Source of the DNA: an uncultured Roseburia sp.
Lineage (GTDB): Bacteria; Bacillota; Clostridia; Lachnospirales; Lachnospiraceae
DNA length: 64,000 nucleotides
Assembly: GCA_900756925.1 (NCBI GenBank)
Contig: CAAELX010000034.1
Location: 1-64,000, forward strand
Reading direction: 5' to 3'
Shown: positions 1-8,640 of the stretch, in pieces
How positions within the stretch are numbered: the stretch's first letter is position 1
How the letters are laid out: each line of letters begins with the position of its first letter
Notes under the pieces: generated by a model
Seen by the model: only the letters and a program-made list of their open reading frames with translations
The model's database searches: none
What the model was told of the DNA's origin: nothing
Translations under genes and position numbers: made by a program

Positions 1-231
1 AGGTGGGGAGACAGGGGCAGCGGTAGTTGCAGACCTTGAGGAGCCAACGCCGAAGTTCCTTCGGCATGTTCTTAGCTCTCAGACGCGCAGTGACAGTAGT
101 GACTAGCCAGATATCTGACACTGCGCGGCTGGGAGCTTAGCACCGCTGCGAGCGACGCGGAGCGAAAGCGTGTCTGCAACTACCGCTGCCCCTGTCTCCC
201 CACCTTGCGATAGGTTATGGACGAGTTTCGC
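1..231 (+). repeat. Structured repeat family, copy 1 (left end outside window)
   Basis: Positions 1-34 are the exact reverse complement of 172-205, giving a perfect 34 bp stem. Inside lie the family motif AGACCTTGAGGAGCC (31-45), an inner variable stem flanked on both sides by CTTAG (about 71-75 and 136-140), and the 3' core TGCGAGCGACGCGGAGCG followed by AAAGCGTGTCT. Nineteen nt after the stem comes GTTTCGC (225-231), the right terminal motif; its GCGAAAC partner would lie before base 1. This copy also has a small extra hairpin (CCGAA/TTCGG, about 50-65) that the others lack. It sits in tandem with copy 2 upstream of the arabinofuranosidase gene. Its function is unknown. Confidence 0.85.
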
Positions 232-348
232 TTCTAATATCTCTACTACTTAGAATAAGTTCGACCGGAAAAAAAGTCAAATAAATCGGAAGAAAACTTA
301 TAGATAATTTTCCATCTGCGCCTAAAATGTAATTAAAGATGTATAGAA

Positions 349-584
349 GCGAAACTCCAAGTAAGACTATAGAGGATGGCGGGAAGGGTGGCATCCCTGT
401 TTGAAGACCTTGAGGAGTGGCCGGTTCTTAGAGCGCAGGGGCGGATTGGCAGTACCGGCTGGCCGGGAACTGACAACCGCCACTGCACTCTTAGTACCGC
501 TGCCAACGACGCGGAGCGAGAGCGTGTCTTCATACAGGGATGTTACCCTTCCCGCCATCAACACAACTTAAAAAGGAGTTTCGC
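349..584 (+). repeat. Structured repeat family, copy 2 (leader of arabinofuranosidase gene)
   Basis: The terminal motifs are GCGAAAC (349-355) and GTTTCGC (578-584). The long stem pairs 375-408 with 526-559 (34 positions); of three non-Watson-Crick positions, two would be G-U pairs in RNA. The stem sequence is unrelated to that of copy 1. The conserved AGACCTTGAGGAG is at 405-417, followed by CCGG, CTTAG, a variable inner stem, CTTAGTACCG and the 3' core with a GCGAGAGC segment where copy 1 has GCGAAAGC, consistent with a GNRA tetraloop. A weak -10 (TAAAAT, 323-328) lies about 20 nt upstream. The AAGGAGAGCGCAC ribosome site of the next gene follows and is shared with the gene behind copy 4. 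Confidence 0.88.
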
Positions 585-610
585 CCCAAACCCATAAAAA
601 TATAATTTAG

Positions 611-2122
<1,512 letters not shown>

Positions 2123-2154
2123 TTACTTTTCCAACGAATCGAATGTGAATTCAT

Positions 2155-2183
2155 TTGACGTACATCAAAGGAAAACCTATAAT
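2155..2183 (+). promoter_or_regulatory. Sigma-A-type promoter of the MATE gene
   Basis: TTGACG (2155-2160), 17 nt, TATAAT (2178-2183). The TTG of the -35 box is also the first possible start of the reading frame, so the longest frame begins inside the promoter and cannot be the real protein start. Confidence 0.8.
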
Positions 2184-2253
2184 AAAGGATACGGCATGCT
2201 GTCGGATTACGGCGGTATCGGGAAAATCACATGGGATTAGATTGGAAAAAGCA

Positions 2254-3567
2254 ATGTTAAAAAAGAAAAACTGGACAGAATTAAAACCACAGATTGCACA
2301 GGTGTGGAGCTTAAGCCTCCCGGCGATCCTGACACAGATAACGACAATTGTCATGCAGTACATTGACTCTGCGATGGTAGGGGCACTCGGGGCAAATGCT
2401 TCCGCGGCGATCGGGCTTGTGTCTACGACAACGTGGCTGTTCAGTGGCATATTATATGCGGTGTCAGCCGGATTTTCCGTGCAGGTGGCGCACCGGATCG
2501 GCGGGGAGCAGGAGGAAGAAGCGAGGAATGTTGTACGGCATGGTCTTGTGTTAGCACTTCTGGTATCTGGACTTTTGTGCCTGCTTGGTGTGGCAATCAG
2601 TGGAATGCTTCCGGCATGGTTAGGCGGGGATGCATCGAAATATTTTCTGGTGTATGCCCTCATGATCCCGTTCTCGCAGTTTAACTCGCTTTGCTCTTCA
2701 TTCCTGCAGTGCTGCGGGGATATGATGACACCGAGTGTATTAAATGCGGTCATGTGTGGTCTGGATGTGGTGTTTAATGCACTGCTCATCCCACACTTTG
2801 GCGTCATGGGAGCCGGTATGGGAACCGCGCTTGCCTGCGCGGTGATTGCGGTTGCAATGACGTGGAAGTGCTGTATCTGTAATCCGAAGTTGCGGTTGAA
2901 CCGGAAGGAAAAGGGACAATTCGAAGGGAAAATTCTGACAGAGGCACTCAAGATCGGAACACCGGTGGCGGTGGAACAGATCGCCATGTGTGGGGCGATG
3001 GTTGTGTCCACGGTGATTATAGCCCCACTTGGAACTGTTGCGATCGCAGCCCACTCCTTTGCGGTGACGGCAGAGAGCTTCTGCTATATGCCAGGCTATG
3101 GAATCGGTTCTGCAGCGACAACGTTAGTCGGAAGAAGTGTAGGGGCGGGGGAAGCTGCACTTGCAAAGCGCTATGGAAATATCTGTACAGCGATGGGTGC
3201 AATTTTTATGGCAGTTACGGGGGTTTTGATGATGGTGATCTGTCCGGTGGTATTCCGAATCCTGACGCCGGATGAGAATGTCCGGATTCTGGCGGCACAG
3301 GTGCTTCGGATCGGACTTCTGGCGGAGCCGCTGTACGGTGTGTCGATTGTGGCAGCCGGGGCACTCCGGGGAACCGGCGATACGCTGGTGCCAAGTCTGA
3401 TGAATCTGGTCAGTATCTGGGTAGTAAGACTGGGACTTGCCGTGCTGCTTGTCGGAAATCTCGGCCTGCATGGCATGTGGATTGCCATGGCGGTGGAACT
3501 GTGTGCCCGTGGACTTCTGATGCTGTACCGGCAGAAAACATCGAAATATTATAAGAAAGGTCATTGA
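2254..3567 (+). CDS. MATE family multidrug/cation antiporter
   Basis: A 437-residue inner-membrane protein with about twelve hydrophobic segments in two related halves, typical of MATE exporters (Na+ or H+ driven drug or metabolite efflux). The family-like N-terminal stretch with LSLPAILTQ and IDSAMVGALG is present, and the second half repeats the pattern. I place the start at ATG 2254 because the longer frame opens with TTG at 2155 inside the promoter -35 box. The ribosome site before 2254 is weak (GGAAAAAGC). The substrate cannot be told from sequence. The gene converges on the XRE regulator, overlapping it by 7 bp. Confidence 0.9.
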   Translation: MLKKKNWTELKPQIAQVWSLSLPAILTQITTIVMQYIDSAMVGALGANASAAIGLVSTTTWLFSGILYAVSAGFSVQVAHRIGGEQEEEARNVVRHGLVLALLVSGLLCLLGVAISGMLPAWLGGDASKYFLVYALMIPFSQFNSLCSSFLQCCGDMMTPSVLNAVMCGLDVVFNALLIPHFGVMGAGMGTALACAVIAVAMTWKCCICNPKLRLNRKEKGQFEGKILTEALKIGTPVAVEQIAMCGAMVVSTVIIAPLGTVAIAAHSFAVTAESFCYMPGYGIGSAATTLVGRSVGAGEAALAKRYGNICTAMGAIFMAVTGVLMMVICPVVFRILTPDENVRILAAQVLRIGLLAEPLYGVSIVAAGALRGTGDTLVPSLMNLVSIWVVRLGLAVLLVGNLGLHGMWIAMAVELCARGLLMLYRQKTSKYYKKGH

Positions 3568-3893
3568 TGATCAAGGAGGCTGTTGAAAATAGCCTCCATT
3601 TTTTTCTGGTTATTTTCGTTTAATCTTCGGTAAGTGTTAAGCAGGGAGCGCTCATTTTCATTTTCCGGGGCACCGTATGTCTCGCGTGGAGCAGCATGGT
3701 TGGTCAGATAAGAGACGGAAACGTTGAGTTCCCTTGCAATCGACTCTAAGACAGCCGGTTCGATGCGGCGGTTTGGAATGCGGATATAACCGTTGAGCGT
3801 GTTTGGCGCAATGTGAATACGTGCTGCAAGCTCTTTCTGTGTCATATTCTTTTCCTCAAGAAGTAATAAAAGTCGTTCGCTATCTAAATACAT
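3561..3893 (-). CDS. XRE-family HTH transcriptional regulator
   Basis: A 110-residue DNA-binding protein with a helix-turn-helix at about residues 16-65 (MTQKELAARIHIAPNTLNGY is the recognisable core), followed by a short helical tail ending at residue 110. This length fits a single-domain Cro/CI-like regulator. It is transcribed toward the MATE exporter and its 3' end overlaps the end of that gene and contains its terminator. Whether it controls the exporter or the SDR gene is unknown; no operator was identified. Confidence 0.85.
   Translation of the reverse strand: MYLDSERLLLLLEEKNMTQKELAARIHIAPNTLNGYIRIPNRRIEPAVLESIARELNVSVSYLTNHAAPRETYGAPENENERSLLNTYRRLNENNQKKMEAIFNSLLDHQ
3575..3605 (+). 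terminator. Rho-independent terminator after MATE gene
   Basis: Stem GGAGGCT (3575-3581) / AGCCTCC (3591-3597) followed by ATTTTTTTT. It lies inside the 3' end of the convergent XRE gene. Confidence 0.85.
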
Positions 3894-4016
3894 GAAATGG
3901 CTCCCTCATTTGTAATAAACAGTATTATAGATTGTATAGCAAACAGAAATGGAAAAAGAAATTATCCACAAAAAATGAATTTATTCTTAGAATACGAGAA
4001 AAAAGAGGGCGGCTTT

Positions 4017-4751
4017 TTATAGCCACCCTCCATCTAACGTAATGATTTGTCCGGTCAGGTAATCAGTGCTATTTGCAAGGGAAAGCGCGAGGGAAGCAAC
4101 TTCCTCCGGAAGTCCGAAGCGCCCTGTCGGGATCTCATCTGCAAGGGCTGTGCGCTCCTCTTCGGAGAAACAGGCATTCATTTGGGTGTCGATGCAGCCA
4201 CAGGCGATGGCATTTACCTGAATGTTGCTCGGAGCGAGCTCCTTGGCAAGCCCTTTGGTGAATGCGTTCATACCGCCCTTGCAGGCAGAGTAGGCGACCT
4301 CACAGGAAGCGCCGACATTGCCCCACACCGAGGAAATGTTGATGATTTTCCCCGATTTTTCTGCAAGCATATGTGGGATGGCGAGTTTGCAGGTGGAAAA
4401 GACCGAGGTCAGGTTCACACCGATGATGCGGTTCCATTCATCGATTGTCATATCCTCCAACAGACCGACGTAGGAGATACCGGCATTGTTGATGAGGATG
4501 TCAACACCGTGAAAGCGCTCTGCAATGTGGAAAAAGAGGTGCTCTACATATTGATAATCGGAGATATCGCCGATGCTTGCGAGAACATCGACGGCGTATT
4601 TGGTTTCAAGCTCAGTCTGAAGCTCAAGCAGCTCCTGCTCGGATTTAGAACAGGTGATGACGATGTTGCAGCCTGCGCGGGCAAAGGCGGTGGCGATGGC
4701 ACGGCCGATTCCGCGGGAGGCGCCGGTGATTAAAGCGGTTTTTCTTTTCAT
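4017..4751 (-). CDS. Short-chain dehydrogenase/reductase (FabG-like or YmfI-like)
   Basis: A 244-residue classical SDR with the cofactor motif TGASRGIG (9-16), the structural motif NNAG (88-91), a catalytic Ser near 141, YSACK (Tyr154, Lys158) and C-terminal LTGQIITLDGG. This is the 3-oxoacyl-ACP reductase class. No other fatty-acid genes are adjacent, and the SVWGNVGASCEVAYSACKGG region recalls proteins annotated as EF-P 5-aminopentanone reductase (YmfI); I cannot decide between the two. The promoter and a complete copy of the structured repeat (4784-4988) form its 5' leader. The ribosome site is AAAGGAG about 13 nt before the ATG. Confidence 0.85.
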   Translation of the reverse strand: MKRKTALITGASRGIGRAIATAFARAGCNIVITCSKSEQELLELQTELETKYAVDVLASIGDISDYQYVEHLFFHIAERFHGVDILINNAGISYVGLLEDMTIDEWNRIIGVNLTSVFSTCKLAIPHMLAEKSGKIINISSVWGNVGASCEVAYSACKGGMNAFTKGLAKELAPSNIQVNAIACGCIDTQMNACFSEEERTALADEIPTGRFGLPEEVASLALSLANSTDYLTGQIITLDGGWL

Positions 4752-4783
4752 AATTTTCTTTAAGGCTCCTTTATGAAATTGGG

Positions 4784-4988
4784 GCGAAACTCGACGGCAG
4801 GTTGAGAGGGCGGGAGTGCGAGGTACAAGCGGGTGGAAGACACGCTTTCGCTCCGCGTCGCTCGCAGCGGTACTAAGCGTCCAGCCCCGGTCAACCGTGT
4901 CTGGACGCTAAGTGCCGGCGGCTCCTCAAGGTCTTCCACCCGCTTGTACCTCGTACTCCCGCCTTCTACAGGCTGTGACGAGTTTCGC
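4784..4988 (-). repeat. Structured repeat family, copy 3 (leader of SDR gene)
   Basis: Read on the minus strand: GCGAAAC (4988-4982), an 18 nt spacer, a 33-position stem (4963-4931 with 4841-4809, one mismatch), AGACCTTGAGGAGCC, CCGG, CTTAG, a short variable stem (GCGTCCAG/CTGGACGC), CTTAGTACCG, the core GCGAGCGACGCGGAGCG and AAAGCGTGTCT, the return stem, an 18 nt spacer and GTTTCGC (4790-4784). The orientation matches the downstream SDR gene. The stem sequence is unrelated to the other copies while spacers, stem length and core are kept. It starts about 20 nt after the -10 box of the promoter at 5019-5047. Confidence 0.9.
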
Positions 4989-5018
4989 TTCTTAATGATA
5001 GAGGTGTTATAATAGTAA

Positions 5019-5047
5019 AGTATATGAAAAGGGGGAAATAATTACAA
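5019..5047 (-). promoter_or_regulatory. Promoter of the SDR gene and repeat-containing leader
   Basis: On the minus strand: TTGTAA (5047-5042), 17 nt, TATACT (5024-5019). The predicted start near 5012 places structured repeat copy 3 at the very 5' end of the transcript. Confidence 0.65.
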
Positions 5048-5060
5048 GAGAAACCAGGGT

Positions 5061-5100
5061 AAGAAAAATAAAAAAGCTCAGATCGTAAGATCTGAGCTTT
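5061..5100 (-). terminator. Terminator of tRNA-Pro
   Basis: On the minus strand: AAAGCTCAGATC (5100-5089), loop TTAC, GATCTGAGCTTT (5084-5073), then a T-rich run to 5061. It lies directly downstream of the tRNA. Confidence 0.85.
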
Positions 5101-5102
5101 AG

Positions 5103-5176
5103 TCGGAATGACGTGATTCGAACACGCGACCTCTTCGTCCCGAACGAAGCGCTCTACCAAGCTGAGCCACATTCCG
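5103..5176 (-). tRNA. tRNA-Pro (anticodon CGG)
   Basis: A 74 nt cloverleaf on the minus strand. The acceptor arm is CGGAATG pairing with CATTCCG plus discriminator A; the anticodon stem is CTTCG/CGAAG with loop TTCGGGA (anticodon CGG, codon CCG); the T arm has the GTTCGAATC loop. No CCA is encoded. A terminator follows immediately. Confidence 0.95.
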
Positions 5177-5276
5177 ATTTGCAGCGGTTTTTCAACCGTG
5201 CTCAACTATAATAGCATAGAAAAACGGATTTGTCTACTGAAAAAATGAAAAAAAGCTATTTTTTTGTAAGCTTAAG

Positions 5277-5305
5277 TTGAACATGATTGTGAAAAATGAT
5301 ATACT
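5277..5305 (+). promoter_or_regulatory. Promoter of bioY-hemC
   Basis: TTGAAC (5277-5282), 17 nt, TATACT (5300-5305). I looked for a BirA operator dyad around it and did not find a convincing one. Confidence 0.7.
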
Positions 5306-5350
5306 AGAAAAATGGGACACAATGAAGACTGGATTTGAAAGGATAAAGAA

Positions 5351-5956
5351 ATGAATTTAAAAACGAAAGAAATTACAATCTGTGCCATGTTTGCAGCGTT
5401 GATTGCGATCGGGGCATTTATTAAGATTGATATTCCACTGCCGATGTATACGATGCATTTTACATTTCAGTGGTTTTTTGTATTGATGGCAGGATTTCTG
5501 CTGGGGGCGAAGTTAGCTTCCTTAAGCGTGCTGGTATATCTGTGCATCGGGCTGACTGGTGTTCCGGTGTTTGCGGCTGGCGGTGGACCTACTTATATTT
5601 TCCGCCCGGGATTTGGATTTTTACTGGGCTTTGTGCTGGCGGCTTTTCTGATCGGACTGCTGACGGAGAAGCTTCGGGCTGGCAAGGTGCGCCAGATGAT
5701 GATACCGGCGTTTGTCGGGATGCTTGCCTATTACGGTGTGGGAGCTGTTTATTTTTACTGTATTAAGAATTTTTACGCGGCAACACCGATGAGTTTTGCT
5801 GTGATTGTGGTAGATTATTGCCTGATCACGGTGATTCCGGACGGCATCTTATGCGTATCGGCAGCGGTATTTTCCGCGAAGCTGCGGCCGGCATTTTTGC
5901 GTATGATGGAGAATGGAACGCAGACCGTAGTCTGTTCGGGTGAAAAAAGTAAGTAG
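5351..5956 (+). CDS. bioY: BioY biotin transporter S component
   Basis: A 201-residue membrane protein with about six hydrophobic segments and the BioY pattern: an N-terminal FAALIAIGAFIKIDIPLP stretch, GVPVFAAGGGPTYIFRPGFG, then further helices. BioY is the substrate-binding membrane subunit of an ECF-type transporter for biotin; the energizing EcfA/EcfT genes are not in the window, so it presumably uses shared modules. It is followed by hemC after only 9 bp, suggesting co-transcription, although the two products share no obvious pathway. Confidence 0.93.
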   Translation: MNLKTKEITICAMFAALIAIGAFIKIDIPLPMYTMHFTFQWFFVLMAGFLLGAKLASLSVLVYLCIGLTGVPVFAAGGGPTYIFRPGFGFLLGFVLAAFLIGLLTEKLRAGKVRQMMIPAFVGMLAYYGVGAVYFYCIKNFYAATPMSFAVIVVDYCLITVIPDGILCVSAAVFSAKLRPAFLRMMENGTQTVVCSGEKSK

Positions 5957-5965
5957 GAGACAGGA

Positions 5966-6889
5966 ATGAAGTATAAGATAGGAACAAGAGGATCAAAGCT
6001 TGCACTAAAGCAGACCATGGATGTGATTGCCAAACTAGAGCAGCTTTATCCGGAGGATGAGTTCGAGGCTGTCATAATTACGACTACAGGAGACAGGGAG
6101 CAGAAGAAGCAGTTAGACCAGATCGGATCCAAGGGTGTCTTCGTGCAGGAGATTGAGGAAGAGCTTTTAAATGGCACAATCCATGCGGCAGTCCATTCTA
6201 TGAAGGATATGCCGGCGGAGGCAGAGCCGGGGCTCACTTTTACAAAGGCATGGAAGCGCGAGGATGAGAGGGATGTCTTAGTACTCAGGGAGGCGAAGTC
6301 GTTTGAGGAGCTTCCGGAAGGCGCTGTGATTGGAACCGGAAGCAGAAGACGCGCCTACCAGCTTCTGATGCTGCGTCCCGATCTTCGCATTGTGCCGATC
6401 CGGGGCAATATTGACACCCGCATGAGAAAGTTAGAGACACCGTTAGAAGACGGCAGCTTCATGGATGGCATTGTGCTTGCGGCAGCGGGACTAAAACGTA
6501 TCGGAAGGGCAGAGGAGATCACAGAGTATCTCTCTGTCGATCAGATGATCCCGGCACCTGCGCAGGGAACGTTAGCGATCGAAGTAAAGGCAGATAACGA
6601 AGAACTGTTAGAGAAGTTTAACCGGATCAGTGACCCGGATACCGAATATACCGTGCTTGCAGAGCGAGGCTTTTTAAAGGCGATCGGCGGGGACTGTCAT
6701 TTGCCGGTAGCAGCGTTCTGTGACAGGCTTTTAGATGGAAGCTTCCGCCTGCGTGCCCTTTTCGGGGATGAGAGCGGGGAACATTTAGCGAGAGCGGTTG
6801 TAACGGAGGCGTGTGCAGACGGGGAAGAGAAAGCTGCATTAGAGAGGCTTGTCACACGTACCGTGGAAGAGATCCGGGAGAAGTTCTGA
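5966..6889 (+). CDS. hemC: Hydroxymethylbilane synthase (porphobilinogen deaminase)
   Basis: A 307-residue cytoplasmic enzyme that polymerises four porphobilinogens into hydroxymethylbilane, a step of tetrapyrrole (siroheme, cobalamin, heme) synthesis. Seen: IGTRGSKLAL at the N-terminus, HSMKDMP (catalytic Asp81), IPAPAQG (195-201) and the dipyrromethane attachment Cys244 in GGDCHLPVAA. Length is normal. It is separated from other tetrapyrrole genes here, lying between bioY and pyrF, so the end product in this organism cannot be read from context. Confidence 0.95.
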   Translation: MKYKIGTRGSKLALKQTMDVIAKLEQLYPEDEFEAVIITTTGDREQKKQLDQIGSKGVFVQEIEEELLNGTIHAAVHSMKDMPAEAEPGLTFTKAWKREDERDVLVLREAKSFEELPEGAVIGTGSRRRAYQLLMLRPDLRIVPIRGNIDTRMRKLETPLEDGSFMDGIVLAAAGLKRIGRAEEITEYLSVDQMIPAPAQGTLAIEVKADNEELLEKFNRISDPDTEYTVLAERGFLKAIGGDCHLPVAAFCDRLLDGSFRLRALFGDESGEHLARAVVTEACADGEEKAALERLVTRTVEEIREKF

Positions 6890-6988
6890 TTCACGTTTAC
6901 TTTTTTTCGGAAATATGATATTTTGAGATGAGAAAAATGTGTTTGCACGGATCAGGGGAGCCTGATGCCAGTCAGAAAGGAAACAGTT

Positions 6989-7687
6989 ATGGGAAGAGAC
7001 GTCATTATCGCATGTGATTTTAACAGCAAAGAGGAAGTAATCAACTTTTTAAGCAAATTCGAGGATGAGAAGCCGTTCGTGAAGATCGGAATGGAGCTGT
7101 TCTACGCAGAGGGACCGGAAATCGTAAGAACCATCAAGAAGATGGGACACAAGATTTTCCTCGACCTGAAGTTACACGATATTCCGAACACCGTAAAGAA
7201 ATCCATGGCAGTCTTATCAAATCTGGATGTGGATATGTGCAATGTCCATGCAGCAGGAACGAAAGCCATGATGTCAGCTGCAATCGAGGGACTTACAAGG
7301 GCAGACGGAAGCAGACCGTTACTGATCGCAGTTACCCAGCTTACTTCCACCAGCGAGGAAGTGATGCAGCAGGAGCTCTGGATCGACAAGCCGATTGACC
7401 AGACCGTTATGCATTATGCGAAGAATACAATGGAAGCCGGACTTGACGGTGTAGTATGCTCACCGCTTGAGGCAGGAAAAGTCCACGAGGTGTGTGGTGA
7501 GAAGTTCTTAACGATCACGCCGGGGGTACGCTTTGCAGATGGCGAAGTGGGAGACCAAAAGCGTGTGACAACACCGGAGAAAGCAAAAGAGCTTGGATCT
7601 GATTATATCGTAGTTGGAAGACCAATCACTCAGGCGGAGGATCCGGTAGCTGCATACAGAAGATGCGTTGCAGAATTTGTCGGCTAG
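6989..7687 (+). CDS. pyrF: Orotidine 5'-phosphate decarboxylase
   Basis: A 232-residue enzyme for the last step of UMP synthesis. The catalytic pattern DLKLHDI (Asp59, Lys61, Asp64) and the C-terminal phosphate-binding region [11 protein letters not shown] are present. The frame is open from 6965, but AAAGGAAACAGTT precedes ATG 6989 at normal spacing and the family begins with this short strand, so I chose 6989. A strong terminator follows. No other pyr genes are adjacent; pyrG lies 16 kb away on the other strand. Confidence 0.95.
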   Translation: MGRDVIIACDFNSKEEVINFLSKFEDEKPFVKIGMELFYAEGPEIVRTIKKMGHKIFLDLKLHDIPNTVKKSMAVLSNLDVDMCNVHAAGTKAMMSAAIEGLTRADGSRPLLIAVTQLTSTSEEVMQQELWIDKPIDQTVMHYAKNTMEAGLDGVVCSPLEAGKVHEVCGEKFLTITPGVRFADGEVGDQKRVTTPEKAKELGSDYIVVGRPITQAEDPVAAYRRCVAEFVG

Positions 7688-7702
7688 TGAGAGAATAAAA
7701 GA

Positions 7703-7733
7703 ACGCCCGGACATTTTAGCCCCGGGCGTTTTT
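7703..7733 (+). terminator. Terminator after pyrF
   Basis: ACGCCCGG (7703-7710) / CCGGGCGT (7722-7729) followed by TTTTT. Confidence 0.9.
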
Positions 7734-7765
7734 ACTACATGAATGTGAGGAAATGGAGAAAGAAA

Positions 7766-8572
7766 ATGGCAGAGGAAGTTCAGGTACAGACGAAAAGAAG
7801 ATGGAAAGGAATCAGCGGCAGTACGTTAAAAATGATCGCAATTGTGACGATGCTGATCGACCACATCGGAGCGGTAGTACTGGCACGGCTTCTGATCGTG
7901 CAGGGCGTTAATTCTATTGACACATCGAGCCAGAATGCGGTCATGCAGTGGCTGACACAGAATGCAACGCTTTATTATACCTACACAGCGATGCGGATGA
8001 TTGGAAGAATTGCTTTTCCGATTTTCTGTTTCCTGTTAGTGGAAGGATTTTTACATACGCATGATGTGAAGAAGTATGCACTGCGGCTCGGGGCATTTGC
8101 ACTGATATCGGAGATCCCGTTTGACCTGACATTTAGTGGGAAAGTGCTTGATTTTCAGTACCAGAACGTCTTCTTTACCCTGTTTATCGGACTTCTCACG
8201 ATGATGGTGTATCATATGGTGGAGGAGAAGACAGAGTGGCAGCCGATCATCCGTGGACTTTTGTATGTTGTGATCCTCGTGGCGGGAATGGCACTTGCAT
8301 GGCTTTTAAAGACCGATTATGCGGAAAAAGGAGTGTTTTGCATCATGGTTTTATACATGTTCCGGAAAAAGAAGGTAAACCAGATGTTAGCAGGATGCCT
8401 GTCTTTCTTCTGGGAGACACCGGCATTGTTCGCATTTATCCCGATTGCTTTTTATAATGGGAAAAGAGGCTGGAACATGAAATACTTTTTCTATATTTTC
8501 TATCCGGCACATTTGCTGATCCTTTACATGATCTGCTGCTTTATGGGGATCGGTGGAATCGCAGCAATTTAA
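7766..8572 (+). CDS. TraX-like acyltransferase-type membrane protein
   Basis: A 268-residue polytopic membrane protein of the TraX family; the N-terminal signature LKMIAIVTMLIDHIGAVVL is characteristic, followed by about seven more hydrophobic segments and RMIGRIAFPIFCFLLVEGF. TraX acetylates F pilin in Escherichia coli, but Firmicutes homologues are of unknown role and no conjugation genes occur here, so a surface or cell-wall acyl modification is only a guess. The start at 7766 is preferred over 7739 because GGAGAAAG lies before it, whereas 7739 directly follows the pyrF terminator. Confidence 0.8.
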   Translation: MAEEVQVQTKRRWKGISGSTLKMIAIVTMLIDHIGAVVLARLLIVQGVNSIDTSSQNAVMQWLTQNATLYYTYTAMRMIGRIAFPIFCFLLVEGFLHTHDVKKYALRLGAFALISEIPFDLTFSGKVLDFQYQNVFFTLFIGLLTMMVYHMVEEKTEWQPIIRGLLYVVILVAGMALAWLLKTDYAEKGVFCIMVLYMFRKKKVNQMLAGCLSFFWETPALFAFIPIAFYNGKRGWNMKYFFYIFYPAHLLILYMICCFMGIGGIAAI

Positions 8573-8594
8573 AAAAATCTTAAGAGATGCTTCC

Positions 8595-8623
8595 TTGCAT
8601 ATCAGATGAAAGTTTATTAAGAT
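8595..8623 (+). promoter_or_regulatory. Promoter of LCP-family gene
   Basis: TTGCAT (8595-8600), 17 nt, TAAGAT (8618-8623), shortly before ATG 8641. Confidence 0.55.
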
Positions 8624-8640
8624 AGAAGAAACGGGTAAAA

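Noticed and set aside
1-584. Structured repeats as a recent insertion sequence or MITE
   Set aside because: The arms differ completely between copies, so they are not copies of one transposed sequence; target duplications were not visible.
333-597. Small frames in and around structured repeat copy 2
   Set aside because: They follow the paired arms and core of the repeat, which is non-coding in design; no ribosome sites.
2151-3011. 286-codon frame opposite the MATE gene
   Set aside because: It mirrors the codon pattern of the MATE gene, has no ribosome site and encodes no recognisable domain; MATE is clearly the coding strand.
4047-4733. 228-codon frame opposite the SDR gene
   Set aside because: Antisense shadow of a gene with all SDR motifs intact.
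5200-5350. BirA operator or riboswitch before bioY
   Set aside because: No convincing GTTAAC-type dyad or biotin-related conserved RNA was found.
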